Shown: positions 18,777-29,193, numbered from the stretch's first letter. The stretch is 64,000 nt of DNA from Paludisphaera borealis (GCF_001956985.1 NZ_CP019082.1:3286001-3350000), one strand, 5' to 3'. Notes: generated by a model from the letters alone, not told the origin. Numbers and translations: made by a program.

Positions 18777-19664
18777 ATGCGATTGGCTTCACGCTTCTTC
18801 AAGGTGCTGGCCGGCGGCTTGGTTCTCGTCGTCTCGTCGTCGACGGCCCGGGCGGGCTTCGACCCGCAGGTGGGGCAGCCTGGCTCGCTCGGAATTCCGG
18901 CGTCGAGTCCGCTGTTCACTGAGTGGGCGTCGTCGGTGGTCTCATTCGATCCGGGGCCTCAAGACATCACCAATCCCAACAGCCCGCTCGTCACGTTCGG
19001 GTCGCCGTCCAACATTCTCGGCCCGCGCACGGGCGACTCGACCTATAGCGTGCTCTCGCTCGGCGACGGCGGCTCGATCACTCTGGGCTTCGACCGGCCG
19101 ATCACCAACGGCGCGGGGGCCGATTTCGCGGTCTTCGAGAACGGTTTCCTTTCGGGCGGAGCGGGCATGGCGTTTCTCGAACTGGCGTTCGTCGACGTCT
19201 CGTCCGACGGCGTGAACTTCTTCCGGTTCCCGTCGATCTCGCTGACGCAGACCGACACCCAGGTCGGCGGCTTCGGGCTCCTGGACGCGAGCAACCTGCA
19301 TAACCTCGCCGGCAAGTACATCGCCGGCTACGGCACGGGCTTCGATCTGGACGACCTCGTCGGCGTCTCCCCGCTGCTCGACGTCGACCACGTGTCGTTC
19401 GTACGAATCACCGACGTCGTCGGTTCGATCGATCCCCGGTACGGCAGCCGTGATTCGCTGGGCAACCTGATCAACGACCCGTTCAAGACCCCGTTCGGGT
19501 CGTCCGGCTTCGATCTCAGCGGCGTGGGAGTGATCCATGCGGCGAACGCGCCGGTGGCGGCCGTGCCGGAGCCGTCGAGCTTCGCACTCGGGTTCTGCGG
19601 AATCGCCATCGCGGCGGCGGCGGTCCGCGCCCGCTCCGCCAGGTCCGGCCGACTCGCCGCGTGA
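18777..19664 (+). CDS. Secreted PEP-CTERM protein under cobalamin riboswitch control
   Basis: A 295-aa protein with a signal peptide (residues 1-26, ending STARAG), a beta-rich body and a PEP-CTERM tail: VPEPSSFALGF, a hydrophobic helix, then basic residues (RARSARSGR). The body contains LGDGGSITLGFDRPI, GADFAVFENGF, FVDVSSDGVNFFRFPS and AGKYIAGYGTGFDLDDL. A similar 'VFENGF' cell-surface family occurs, from memory, near B12-regulated transport genes in other phyla; this is unconfirmed. With the riboswitch upstream, I infer a role in extracellular capture or handling of corrinoids. aaagga and ATG 18777 fix the start; the in-frame TTG at 18762 precedes the RBS. Confidence 0.85.
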   Translation: MRLASRFFKVLAGGLVLVVSSSTARAGFDPQVGQPGSLGIPASSPLFTEWASSVVSFDPGPQDITNPNSPLVTFGSPSNILGPRTGDSTYSVLSLGDGGSITLGFDRPITNGAGADFAVFENGFLSGGAGMAFLELAFVDVSSDGVNFFRFPSISLTQTDTQVGGFGLLDASNLHNLAGKYIAGYGTGFDLDDLVGVSPLLDVDHVSFVRITDVVGSIDPRYGSRDSLGNLINDPFKTPFGSSGFDLSGVGVIHAANAPVAAVPEPSSFALGFCGIAIAAAAVRARSARSGRLAA

Positions 19665-19695
19665 GCTGAGCACGGCCCCGAGATCAAGCGTCGAT

Positions 19696-19722
19696 CCCCT
19701 CGAAATCCGATATTCCGAGGGG
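19696..19722. terminator. Weak candidate bidirectional hairpin between convergent genes
   Basis: A 7-bp stem CCCCTCG (19696-19702) / CGAGGGG (19716-19722) with a 13-nt loop lies in the 72-bp space between the convergent PEP-CTERM and GT2 genes. There is no T-tract, so its role as a terminator is only a guess from position. Confidence 0.35.
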
Positions 19723-19736
19723 GCCGGCGCCCCGGC

Positions 19737-20776
<1,040 letters not shown>

Positions 20777-20780
<4 letters not shown>

Positions 20781-21751
20781 GAGCCGGCGTCGTTTCCGAT
20801 GGTCCGATAGGCCGACACGGCGGCGCTCGGGCGGTTTCCGATGATGAACTGTTCCAGGAACCGACGGCTGACGATCAGCGAATCGAGCCGCTTCTCCAGC
20901 GATCCCTCGAACGCCCGATCCTCGACCTCGATGGCGAGATGGCCGTCGTATCGGGCGTCGGCGAGCGCCCCGAGGAACGCGCCCCAGCGGACGTCCCCCT
21001 GGCCGGGAAGCTTGGGCGAGTGCCAGAGCTTGGGATAGGCGAACACGCCGTGCTCGTCGAGGCCCTTGCGGTCGATCCGGACGTCCTTGGCGTGGGCATG
21101 GAAGATCCGGTCGCGGAACTCGGCCAGCGGCGCGACGTAGTCCATGTGCTGAAGGACGAAGTGCGAGGGGTCGAAATTGAGCCCGAAGTTGGGGCTCGGG
21201 ATGTCGTGGAACATCCGCCGCCAGATCGCCGGGCTGGTCGCCAGGTTCTTGCCGCCGGGCCACTCGTCCGCGCCGAACGACATCGGGCAGTTCTCGATGC
21301 CGACTTTCACGTTGCGGGCGTCGGCGTGGGCCATCAGCGGCCGCCAGACTTCGAGGAACCTCGGCCAGTTGTCGTCGACCGACTTGGTGTAATCGCGGCC
21401 GACGAACGAGTTGACCCGGCCGACGCCGAGCGCCGCGGCGGCGTCGATCACGTGCCGCAGGTGCGCGGCGGCCGTGTCGGCCTCGTCGCGATCGGGGGAG
21501 AGGGGGTTGGGATAATAGCCGAGCCCGGAAATCTCGACCTGGTGCTTTTCGAGCAGGTCGTGGGTCTTCTTGATCGCTGCGGGCGACAGGTCAGTGACGT
21601 CGAGATGACTGACGCCCGCGTACCGCCGCTCGGCCTTGCCCGGCGGCCAGCACATCAGCTCGACACTCGCGAAGCCCGCCTCCTGGGCGAACCCGAGAAC
21701 CTGTTCCAGCGAGAATTCCGGCAAGATGGCCGAGACGAATCCCAGTTTCAT
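20777..21751 (-). CDS. Sugar phosphate isomerase/epimerase (xylose isomerase-like TIM barrel)
   Basis: A 324-aa TIM-barrel protein of the AP endonuclease 2/xylose isomerase-like superfamily. It begins [19 protein letters not shown] and contains metal-site segments [10 protein letters not shown] (Glu), [11 protein letters not shown] (Asp/His), IFHAHAKDV (His) and [11 protein letters not shown] (Glu). These usually bind a divalent metal and isomerise or epimerise a small sugar, inositol or ketose substrate. The longer frame adds 22 residues without homology-like character, so I start at ATG 21751. Overlaps and is coupled to the GT2 gene, hinting at sugar-precursor supply. Confidence 0.88.
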
Positions 21752-21839
21752 GGTCGATGGCCCTACAGACGCCGAGCGGAGCGCGATCCACGACGCGACG
21801 GCACCAGGATACCGCAATCGGCGGCGGAATCACCAGCGA

Positions 21840-22742
21840 TCAGAAACGCAACAAGCCCAAGGCGGCGCCCGCCACCAGCCCCCCGACGTGCGCGGCGTTG
21901 GCGATCGGTCCGACGGCCCCGGTCATGCAGACGAACAGCCAGACCATCATGAGCATCGTGTTTCTCGAATCGATGCTTAGCCCCTGCTCGGGCTGGTACT
22001 CGCCCTTCATCCAGACGTAGCCGAAGAGTGCATAGACCACCCCCGAGAGTCCGCCGAACAGGTGGGAGTCGCGGAGGAACCATTCCATGTACACGAATTC
22101 GGTCAGGTTGGAGAGGACGGCGGTGACCAGGATCAAGACAACCAGCCGCCAGGTGCCGCGCTGGCGCTCGATCGCGGTTCCGAGGACCAGCATCCACCAG
22201 ACATTGAAGAAGATGTGGAGGATTGAGAAGTGAAGGAAGATCGGCGTGACCAGCCGCCAGGCCTGGCCGTGGACGATGTCGGTCAGAGCATGATCGGGCC
22301 GAAGTTCGGGTTCGCCCTGGGTCCAAGCGAAGAAACCAAGCTGATCGACCACCTCGGGGCCGAATCGCTGGCTGTGCTGGAGCACGAAGACCACGACGGC
22401 GATCAGGACCATCGTGATCGTCGCCGGCCGGCGGCGGAAACGGACGCCGGACCACGCGTCAGCGACGTCGCGGGCGTTCTTGCGGTACTCGCGGTCGAGT
22501 TGCTTCTCGCGCCGGCGGCGCGCCTCGGCGGCCGGGGCCGATTCGCGGAACTTCGGGTCGTCGGGCCGGCTCAGATAGGCGTCAAGCTCTTGCTTGGCCC
22601 GGGCGACGTGGTCCTCGTTGAAGATCCAGACGGCCCATCCCTCGGGGTTCCGGTCGAACCGGGATTTCACCCCGAGGCTGAGCAGGTGGTCCTCGAAGAC
22701 CTTGGGATCGAGATTCGGGGGCAGGGCGCCGATCTGTCGCAA
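21840..22742 (-). CDS. Rhomboid family intramembrane serine protease
   Basis: A 300-aa protein. The cytosolic N-terminal region (about 1-105) includes a small alpha/beta part and a charged helix (RRRREKQLDREYRK). Six transmembrane helices follow. The catalytic dyad is Ser233 in FGGLSGVVYALFGY and His285 in ANAAHVGGLVAG; HFSILHIFFN (171-180) matches the conserved His/Asn region of helix 2. It cleaves membrane proteins within the bilayer; targets unknown. The start is TTG at 22742 with aagga 7 nt upstream. Confidence 0.92.
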   Translation of the reverse strand: MRQIGALPPNLDPKVFEDHLLSLGVKSRFDRNPEGWAVWIFNEDHVARAKQELDAYLSRPDDPKFRESAPAAEARRRREKQLDREYRKNARDVADAWSGVRFRRRPATITMVLIAVVVFVLQHSQRFGPEVVDQLGFFAWTQGEPELRPDHALTDIVHGQAWRLVTPIFLHFSILHIFFNVWWMLVLGTAIERQRGTWRLVVLILVTAVLSNLTEFVYMEWFLRDSHLFGGLSGVVYALFGYVWMKGEYQPEQGLSIDSRNTMLMMVWLFVCMTGAVGPIANAAHVGGLVAGAALGLLRF

Positions 22743-22963
22743 GGGATCGTCCTTCGAGCCGCGCGAAGCGAACCGCGCCCGCTCTCCGAAGCGACCCGCG
22801 CCCGTCCTCGTGGTGGAAACCCCGGATATTATGCCAGGACCGCCGCGCGCATGACACAGCCGTCCGGCCGGTCCGCTCGGCGAGTCGATTGGCGAACGAC
22901 CCGGGAGCGTGCTACGATTGGATCTCTCGGTAGGGTTGTCGTCGTCGCGGAGATCGACCGGCC

Positions 22964-23836
22964 ATGTCCAGCACGCCGCCGCGTTATCGCCTGGTGATCT
23001 TCGACGCGATCGACGATCCGAAAGAGCTGCGCGACCTGATCAGCAACGCCACTGGCGCGCATCCGACCGACGCCGTGCAGTGGCTCGCCAAGGCGCCGGG
23101 CGTCTGGCCCAAGGAACTCGACGAAGCGGCGATCCGAACGCTGCTCGACGGTCTCTACGAGTTCGGGGTCGCCGCCGAAGCCTGGCGGATCGACCAGTTC
23201 CCCGACCTGAGCCCTCCCCGGACGATCCATCGCGCGGCGTGCCTCGACGACGGCCTGCGGATCGAAGGTCTCCGCGGCGAGCCCACCCACTGGGTCCCCT
23301 GGGACCGGGTCGAAATGATCTGCGCCGGTTGCGTGGCGGCCGACGCCGGCCGCGCGCGGGGGACGCCGTTCTGGCCCTCGACCGTCGTCTCCGGCCTCCG
23401 GGCCATCGCCCTGCGAAAGCCCCGGCCGTTCGCCGTCGGCGGCCGTTCCCAGCGGACCCCGCGCGACCCGGTCGGCGAGGTCCTGGTCGTCCGCCGCGAC
23501 CCCCGGATCGTCTTCCGGTTCGTCGAGAACCAGATGAACTACGCCTACCTCGGCGACCGGCTGAAGGAGTCGGCGGCCGACAACTTCCCGATCTTCCTCG
23601 CCGACCTCTGCGCGCGATCGGCCCAGGCCTTTCTGACCGACTCGACGCGCGCGCTGCTCGAACGTCGCGAGTGTGGCGAGAACGACTTCCCCAGCTCGCA
23701 GGCGATCCTCGAACACGCAACCTTGCAATTGCTCTGGAGCTGGTACCGCCGCGACCGGGATTCGCGGAACCGGTCGCTGCTCGAAGACCCGACCGACCCC
23801 GACGTCGCCACGGACGTCGACGCCGAATCGCCCTAA
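22964..23836 (+). CDS. Hypothetical cytoplasmic protein
   Basis: A 290-aa soluble protein with no signal peptide or membrane segment. The N-terminus (PPRYRLVIFDAIDDPKELRD) suggests a small alpha/beta or ferredoxin-like module, perhaps a substrate- or regulator-binding domain as seen in other planctomycete hypotheticals. The middle has a beta segment (RIEGLRGEPTHWVPWDRVEM) reminiscent of a PH-like fold, which is speculative. I do not recognise a family. ggag lies upstream of the ATG. Confidence 0.75.
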   Translation: MSSTPPRYRLVIFDAIDDPKELRDLISNATGAHPTDAVQWLAKAPGVWPKELDEAAIRTLLDGLYEFGVAAEAWRIDQFPDLSPPRTIHRAACLDDGLRIEGLRGEPTHWVPWDRVEMICAGCVAADAGRARGTPFWPSTVVSGLRAIALRKPRPFAVGGRSQRTPRDPVGEVLVVRRDPRIVFRFVENQMNYAYLGDRLKESAADNFPIFLADLCARSAQAFLTDSTRALLERRECGENDFPSSQAILEHATLQLLWSWYRRDRDSRNRSLLEDPTDPDVATDVDAESP

Positions 23837-23911
23837 GAACCGGCCGATCCCAACCCTCGAAGGTCGGCCCCGGCCGCCGGGCGCTTGACATCGAAGGGCG
23901 CATCGATCTGC

Positions 23912-23940
23912 TTTTCAAAATCGCGACGTGCTGATACACT
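23912..23940 (+). promoter_or_regulatory. Candidate sigma-70 promoter for metK
   Basis: TTTTCA (23912-23917), a 17-bp spacer and TACACT (23935-23940) with an extended TG at 23932-23933. Each hexamer matches consensus at four of six bases. It lies about 180 bp before the metK start, in a locally AT-richer patch. A TTGACA at 23885 has no partner -10 at proper distance. I see no SAM riboswitch motif in the leader. Confidence 0.4.
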
Positions 23941-24120
23941 CGTAACCCGGCGCCGCCTCGACCCGCGCGCACGACCTCTCGACCGGCCCGCCGGCGAGAT
24001 TCGGCCCGGTGCGCCATCGCGGAGCATTCGGCAAGGATCCGGCTACAACGGGGGCATCGTCGGCGTTCTCGCCGGCGCCGGAAAGCACCCTTCGATCCGC
24101 ATGGTAGGAGACAATCGACC

Positions 24121-25317
24121 GTGTCACAGCACGACCGTTACCTGTTCACGAGCGAATCCGTGTCGATGGGCCATCCCGACAAGATGGCGGATCAGATCTC
24201 GGACAGCATCCTCGACGCGATCCTCGAGCAAGACCCCTACGGCCGCGTGGCCTGCGAGACGCTGCTGACCACCGGCCTGGTCTGCCTTGCGGGCGAGATC
24301 ACCACCAAGGCGATGATCGACTATCCCTCGATCGTCCGCCAGGTGGTTCGCGACATCGGCTTCACCTCGAGCGACATGGGGTTCGACGGCACGACCTGCG
24401 CGGTCATGGTGGCTCTGGGCAAGCAGTCGCCCGACATCGCCCAGGGGGTCGACGAGAACAGCGACAAGGGCAAGGACATCGGCGCCGGCGACCAGGGGAT
24501 GATGTTCGGCTTCGCCTGCAATGAGACGCCCGAGCTCATGCCGCTGCCGATCGCGCTGGCCCACCGGATCATCAACAAGATCACCGAGGTCCGCCAGAAC
24601 GGCCAGATTCCTTGGCTGCGTCCCGACGCCAAGAGCCAGGTGACGATCGAGTACGACGGCTTCACGCCGGTCCGCGTCAACACCGTGGTCGTCTCGACCC
24701 AGCACTCCCCCGACGTCTCCCACGAAGAGCTGTGCCGGCGAATCCGCAAAGAGGTGATCGACCCGGTCATCCCGGCGCACCTGGTCAGCGGCGACATCGT
24801 CTGCCACATCAACCCGACCGGCAAGTTCGTGATCGGCGGTCCGCACGGCGACGCGGGCGTGACGGGGCGGAAGATCATCGTCGACACCTACGGCGGCATG
24901 GGCCGTCACGGCGGCGGCGCCTTCAGCGGCAAGGACGCCACCAAGGTCGACCGCTCGGCCGCCTACATGGCGCGCTACGTGGCCAAGAACGTCGTCGCCG
25001 CCGGCCTGGCCGAACGTTGCGAGATTCAGCTCGCCTATGCGATCGGCGTGTCCGAACCGGTGAGCATCCACGTCGACACGTTCGGCACCGGCCAGCTTCC
25101 CGACGCGGCGATCGCCGAGATCGTCCGCAAGGGCTTCCCGCTGACCCCCGCCGGCATCATCAGGCACCTCGACCTGCGCCGGCCGATCTTCCGCAAGACG
25201 GCCAGCGGCGGCCACTTCGGCCGCTCCGAGCCGGAATTCACCTGGGAAAAGACCGACCGCGCGACCCTGCTCCGCGACGCGGCCAACCAGATCGCCCGCA
25301 CGGCGACCCTGGTCTGA
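24121..25317 (+). CDS. metK: S-adenosylmethionine synthetase
   Basis: A 398-aa protein, close to the usual length. It makes S-adenosylmethionine from ATP and methionine. Signatures include [17 protein letters not shown] (ATP site), the hexapeptide GAGDQG, and the glycine-rich [16 protein letters not shown] loop (second signature). The start is GTG at 24121 with aggag (24106-24110) upstream. A 284-bp leader precedes it. It is a housekeeping gene; the product works as a cytosolic tetramer. Confidence 0.98.
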   Translation: MSQHDRYLFTSESVSMGHPDKMADQISDSILDAILEQDPYGRVACETLLTTGLVCLAGEITTKAMIDYPSIVRQVVRDIGFTSSDMGFDGTTCAVMVALGKQSPDIAQGVDENSDKGKDIGAGDQGMMFGFACNETPELMPLPIALAHRIINKITEVRQNGQIPWLRPDAKSQVTIEYDGFTPVRVNTVVVSTQHSPDVSHEELCRRIRKEVIDPVIPAHLVSGDIVCHINPTGKFVIGGPHGDAGVTGRKIIVDTYGGMGRHGGGAFSGKDATKVDRSAAYMARYVAKNVVAAGLAERCEIQLAYAIGVSEPVSIHVDTFGTGQLPDAAIAEIVRKGFPLTPAGIIRHLDLRRPIFRKTASGGHFGRSEPEFTWEKTDRATLLRDAANQIARTATLV

Positions 25318-25435
25318 TTCGATTCCGCGAGCCTGTTCCCAGCGGGCGGGGGCGATCGTCCCCGCCCGCCGGCACGACGGCCTCTCCCACCTCCCACGTC
25401 GACGCTCTCAGGATCCAGACCAGGAATCCCCGAAG

Positions 25436-26665
25436 ATGACGCCCGCAGAACTGGAAGCCGTCGCCGTGAAGGTGTTCGCGGAGCGGTACGGCTCGCAGCC
25501 TTCGGTCGCCTCGTGCGCGCCGGGCCGCGTCGAGCTGCTCGGCAACCATACCGACTACAACGGCGGCCTCGTCATGGCCGCGGCCATCGACCGCTACACC
25601 ACCGCCGTCGGCCTCGCCCAGCCGACCCGCGACGGCCAGGTCTACGCCGTCGATTTCGACGGCTCGCACCAGTTCCCGCTCGCCGACATCACCCGGGGCG
25701 AAGTCGGGACCTGGCCGAACTACGTCAAGGGGGTGGTCTGGGCGATCCAGGAAGCCCTCGACTCCGAACTGACCAGCGGCTTCGAGGTCGCCATCGCCGG
25801 CGACGTGCCGCTGGGCGCGGGGCTTTCCAGCTCGGCGAGCTTGCAGGCCGCTATCGCCTTCTTTCTGCTTCAAGCCGGCGTCGCGCCCGGCCGCACCATC
25901 GATCAATACGTCGGCGACGACTCCGACCCGGCCCGGATGGACCTGGCGATGGTCCTCAGACGCTCCGAGAACGCCTTCGTGGGGGTCTCGTCCGGTCTGC
26001 TCGACCAGTTTTCGAGCCTGTTCGGCAAGGCCGACCACGCGCTCTTCCTCGATTGCCAGTCGCTCGAATTCGACCGTCTGCCGCTGGGCGATCCCGGCCC
26101 GGCGATCATCGTCTGCGACTCCAAGACCTCGCGGCGGCTGGCCGACGGCATGTACAACCGGCGGTTCGCCGAGTGCCAGACGATCGTGTCCTACTTCCGC
26201 GACCGCGACGGCGGCGACGCCGTCAGCCTGCTCCGCGACGTCAGCCTGGCCGACCTCGAACGGTGCTGGGACGATCTCGACCCGATCGCCCGCAAGCGGG
26301 CGCGGCACGTCCTGACCGAGAACGAGCGGGTCCGCCAGGGAGTTTCCGCCCTCAAGGCCGGCGACCTCGTCGGCTTCGGCCGGCTGATTTCAGCCTCGCA
26401 CGCCTCCAGCCGCGACGACTTCGAGAACAGCTCCCCCGCGCTCGACGCTCTGGTCGAAGCCGCCGAGTCGGCCCCCGGCTTCCTCGGCGGCAAGCTCTCG
26501 GGAGCGGGCTGGGCCGGCTGCACGGTGAACCTCGTCGAAGCCGACAAGGCCGAGGCGTTCGCCGAGGCCGTCGCCGCCGGCTACTCGAAGCGACAGGGCG
26601 TCACGCCCGACGTCCACATCTGCCGCGCCGCCGAAGGCGCGTCGAGCCGGAGCCTTGCCCGCTGA
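25436..26665 (+). CDS. galK: Galactokinase
   Basis: A 409-aa GHMP kinase phosphorylating galactose to galactose-1-phosphate. The galactokinase signature GRVELLGNHTDYNGG is near the N-terminus, the GHMP ATP-binding motif PLGAGLSSSAS near residue 123, and the C-terminal motif GGKLSGAGWAGCTVN. No other Leloir pathway gene is nearby. It follows metK by 118 bp and may have its own promoter. Some members act on other sugars; GNHTDYN favours galactokinase. Confidence 0.95.
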   Translation: MTPAELEAVAVKVFAERYGSQPSVASCAPGRVELLGNHTDYNGGLVMAAAIDRYTTAVGLAQPTRDGQVYAVDFDGSHQFPLADITRGEVGTWPNYVKGVVWAIQEALDSELTSGFEVAIAGDVPLGAGLSSSASLQAAIAFFLLQAGVAPGRTIDQYVGDDSDPARMDLAMVLRRSENAFVGVSSGLLDQFSSLFGKADHALFLDCQSLEFDRLPLGDPGPAIIVCDSKTSRRLADGMYNRRFAECQTIVSYFRDRDGGDAVSLLRDVSLADLERCWDDLDPIARKRARHVLTENERVRQGVSALKAGDLVGFGRLISASHASSRDDFENSSPALDALVEAAESAPGFLGGKLSGAGWAGCTVNLVEADKAEAFAEAVAAGYSKRQGVTPDVHICRAAEGASSRSLAR

Positions 26666-26687
26666 AATAGGTCCGAGGACTGTCGCC

Positions 26688-27119
26688 ATGAACCCGCTTA
26701 TCATGCTGGCCGACCTGATCGTGGTGATTCACTTCGCCCTGATGGCGTTCATCGTCTTTGGCCTCCTGGTCGTCTTGCTGGGGGTCGTCTTCCGCTGGGC
26801 GTGGGTGCGAAACATCTGGTTTCGGGCGATCCACCTGTTCGTGATTCTGGTCATCGTCGGCGAGGCGCTCGCGGGGGTTCGCTGTCCGCTGACGGTCTGG
26901 GAGCACGACCTCCGCGTCCGGGCCGGGCAGACGACCTTCGAAGGCGACTTCATCGCGCACTGGGTCCACCGGCTGATGTTCTTCCGGGCCGAGCCCTGGG
27001 TCTTCACCGTCGCCTACATCACGTTCGGCCTCGTCGTGCTGGCGACGTTCCTCCTCGCGCCGCCACGCTTCAAGCGCGACGCGAAACCGACCGTCGCGCC
27101 GGAACCGGCCGATGCCTGA
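26688..27119 (+). CDS. DUF2784 family membrane protein
   Basis: A 143-aa protein with about four hydrophobic helices (residues 5-30, 38-58, 85-100, 105-125) and the family-like segments DLIVVIHFALMAFIVFG and PLTVWEHDLR. Function unknown. It starts 22 bp after galK (gagga upstream of ATG 26688) and its end overlaps the DUF488 start (27112), so the three are probably one transcript. Confidence 0.87.
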   Translation: MNPLIMLADLIVVIHFALMAFIVFGLLVVLLGVVFRWAWVRNIWFRAIHLFVILVIVGEALAGVRCPLTVWEHDLRVRAGQTTFEGDFIAHWVHRLMFFRAEPWVFTVAYITFGLVVLATFLLAPPRFKRDAKPTVAPEPADA

Positions 27120-27543
27120 GCGGCGGGAATTCTTCACCATCGGCTACGGCGGCCGGCCGCCGGAGGAGTTCGTCGGGCTGCTGTCGGCTCACGGCGTGAA
27201 GACGGTCGCCGACGTCCGTATCCGGCCCGAGCGGGCCAGCATGGGGGCGTACACGAAGGCCAGGACGCCCGATAAGGGGATCGAGAAGCTGCTGGGCGAT
27301 CGGGGGATCGGCTACCGGTCGATCCTCGAACTCGGCAACGTGTTCCTCGACCGGGGCGACTGGCCGGTGATCTACCACGACCTGATGGAGCGCGCGGGCG
27401 ACCTGCTCGTGGCGCGGCTCGTCGATCTGCCGGGACCGTTCTGCTTGCTCTGCGCCGAGAAGCGCGTGGCCGACTGCCACCGGCGAATCATCGCCGATTA
27501 CCTGGTCGCACACCGGGGCTGGGCGGTCGAGCACATCGAGTGA
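27112..27543 (+). CDS. DUF488 family protein
   Basis: A 143-aa protein beginning FFTIGYGGRPPEEFVGLL with ADVRIRP, typical of DUF488, and ending with the cysteine/histidine motif LLCAEKRVADCHRRIIADYL. DUF488 proteins are of uncertain function, possibly nucleic-acid or redox related. Eight bases overlap the DUF2784 gene, implying coupling. Confidence 0.9.
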   Translation: MPERREFFTIGYGGRPPEEFVGLLSAHGVKTVADVRIRPERASMGAYTKARTPDKGIEKLLGDRGIGYRSILELGNVFLDRGDWPVIYHDLMERAGDLLVARLVDLPGPFCLLCAEKRVADCHRRIIADYLVAHRGWAVEHIE

Positions 27544-27567
27544 CGACCGAGACCGCACGGGGGCGGC

Positions 27568-28104
27568 TCAGTCCTTGCCGATCCGCAAGCCGACGACTTG
27601 CCGAACCCATCGCGAGTGCCGCTTCTCGCCGGGCACGATGATCTGGTACGGCCCCTCGCGGGCGGTCAGCGGTTGGCCGTCGCGACGGTCGGCCAGCAGG
27701 ATCGTCCGGTCGGTGTACGCCGGGTCGAGTTCGGGCAGGGCGAAGAGGGCCTGATAGCCGTCGGCGGCCTCGACGATCAGGTACAGCGAGACCGCCTTGC
27801 CGCGGAGATCCTTGCCGGCCGGAAGCACGGCTTTCTGGAGCACGTCGTGGAGCGCGACGCCTTCATACCGCGACTCGCGATTGTCGTGCGCCCGGGCCGT
27901 GACGGTCTGCCGCTTCAGGCCGGCGAGATCGGCGGCGGACAGTTCGAGCGGCTTGGCGACCTCGCCGTGAACCCGCAGCGCGACCGTCGGCTTCGCGTCC
28001 TTGGCCGGCGTCGGCGCCTGCCCGAAGGCCGCCCGGCCCGCGCCCGTCGCGACGACGCCGATCGCCAGGGCCAGAACGAGTCGACTGGAACGGGAACGGT
28101 TCAT
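27568..28104 (-). CDS. Secreted molybdopterin-binding-fold protein (SUOX-like domain)
   Basis: A 178-aa protein with a signal peptide (about residues 1-28, ending AAFGQ) and a single oxidoreductase molybdopterin-binding-like domain: VHGEVAKPLELSAADLAG, SRYEGVALHDVLQKA, ADGYQALFALPELD and PYQIIVPGEKRHSRWVRQV. It is much shorter than sulfite oxidase and lacks the usual cysteine ligand to molybdenum, so it may bind the cofactor structurally or be catalytically inert. ATG 28104 is chosen; an in-frame ATG lies three codons upstream. Confidence 0.85.
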   Translation of the reverse strand: MNRSRSSRLVLALAIGVVATGAGRAAFGQAPTPAKDAKPTVALRVHGEVAKPLELSAADLAGLKRQTVTARAHDNRESRYEGVALHDVLQKAVLPAGKDLRGKAVSLYLIVEAADGYQALFALPELDPAYTDRTILLADRRDGQPLTAREGPYQIIVPGEKRHSRWVRQVVGLRIGKD

Positions 28105-28145
28105 GATCGTCACTCGCGAGGAAGAGGGAAGCGGCGACGGACGGG

Positions 28146-28874
28146 TCAGCCCGCAGGCGGAGTCGGCTTGCCGCTGTGGCGGATGATCGATCCTTCTTCG
28201 AGGAAGACGACCGTCTCGGCGATGCCCGTGGCGTGGTCGGCGATCCGTTCCAGGTTGCGCGCGGAGTTGAGCAGCAGGAGCCAGCCGTCGAGCTGCTCGG
28301 CGTCGCGGGCCAGCTCGTCTTTGATCTGGCGGCGGAGCCGGCGGTAGAACTGGTCGATCGGCTTGTCGCCGGCGATGATCGCGCGGGCCAGCACAGCGTC
28401 GCGGGTGGCGAGCGCCTCATGAGTGGCCTTCACCTGGGCCAGGACGTCGCGAGCCAGGGTCTTGAGATCCTCGGGCACGACGATGGTGCTGAACCGCCGG
28501 CTGAGCTTCCGCACCCGGCGGGCGACCCGCAAGGCGAGGTCGGCGATCCGCTCCCAGTCGCGATTGACCTTGAGGATCGTCGCCATCCGCCGCAGGTCGG
28601 ACGCCACCGGCTCGAACAGGGCCAGGATGCGCAGGCACTCCTGCTCGATCTGGACCTCCCGGCGGTCCGACTCCTCTTCCTCTTCCTTCACCTCGGCGAT
28701 GAGTTCGAGCCGCCCGTCGCAGACCGCCTGAACGCACTTTTCCAGCGAGCTGACGACCGAACTTCCCATGTTCAACAGATCCGCCCACACGGCGTCTTGC
28801 TCTCGGAGCGCATGACGGGGAGCGCCCGGCGGCCTCGTGGCGGAACGCTCATCCTGAGGCTGGCTCGGCGCCAT
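28146..28874 (-). CDS. phoU: PhoU-domain protein
   Basis: A 242-aa helical protein made of two PhoU-type three-helix bundles: VNRDWERIADLALRVARRVR and NLERIADHATGIAETVVFLE are the paired metal-binding signatures. PhoU represses the Pho regulon and limits Pst-driven phosphate uptake; no pst or phoBR gene lies nearby. aaggaga sits about 8 nt before ATG 28874. It is divergent from the BlaI-type gene. Confidence 0.92.
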   Translation of the reverse strand: MAPSQPQDERSATRPPGAPRHALREQDAVWADLLNMGSSVVSSLEKCVQAVCDGRLELIAEVKEEEEESDRREVQIEQECLRILALFEPVASDLRRMATILKVNRDWERIADLALRVARRVRKLSRRFSTIVVPEDLKTLARDVLAQVKATHEALATRDAVLARAIIAGDKPIDQFYRRLRRQIKDELARDAEQLDGWLLLLNSARNLERIADHATGIAETVVFLEEGSIIRHSGKPTPPAG

Positions 28875-29038
28875 GGATCGGTCTCCTTGACCTGGGTGGT
28901 CCATTCGGGTCGCGGCGATCTCGCATCGCGTCGCTTGATTGACTTCCGAACCATTGTTTTCCCGCCGGAGCGGGGATTCAAGTCCGAATCAAACCCCGAC
29001 GCCTCGGCAAGTGTTTTTCCCCTCGACCGAACGACCGC

Positions 29039-29066
29039 TTGACAACGCCTCGGCCCGCGTTACTAT
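29039..29066 (+). promoter_or_regulatory. Strong sigma-70 promoter for the BlaI-type repressor
   Basis: TTGACA (29039-29044), a 16-bp spacer and TACTAT (29061-29066). The -35 is a perfect consensus and the -10 matches at four of six. It reads toward the repressor gene 315 bp downstream. Confidence 0.7.
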
Positions 29067-29074
29067 GCACCGAA

Positions 29075-29093
29075 GTACTACCACATATAGTAC
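29075..29093 (+). promoter_or_regulatory. Putative BlaI/MecI-type operator overlapping the start of transcription
   Basis: Inverted repeat GTACTA (29075-29080), 7-bp centre, TAGTAC (29088-29093). BlaI/MecI dimers typically bind TACTA...TAGTA-like dyads. It begins 9 bp after the -10, so it would cover the initiation site, an arrangement expected for autorepression. Confidence 0.6.
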
Positions 29094-29138
29094 GACGCAT
29101 GTCAGGACGACGACCAGACACTTATTCCATTCCGGACG

Positions 29139-29167
29139 CACTCGCTGGCGCTTCGGGCTCGTTTCGG
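29139..29167 (+). repeat. Palindromic-family repeat, copy 1 (imperfect)
   Basis: The first 21 bp (29139-29159, starting cactcgctggcgcttcgg) are identical to copies 2 and 3. The 3' part then diverges. Confidence 0.8.
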
Positions 29168-29193
29168 AAGCCGCCCGCGGGATCATCGGGGAG

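Noticed and set aside
23837-24120. SAM riboswitch upstream of metK
   Set aside because: I searched for SAM-I, SAM-II and SAH consensus-like strings and found none; only a small hairpin (gtcggcg/cgccggc, about 24060-24077) is present.
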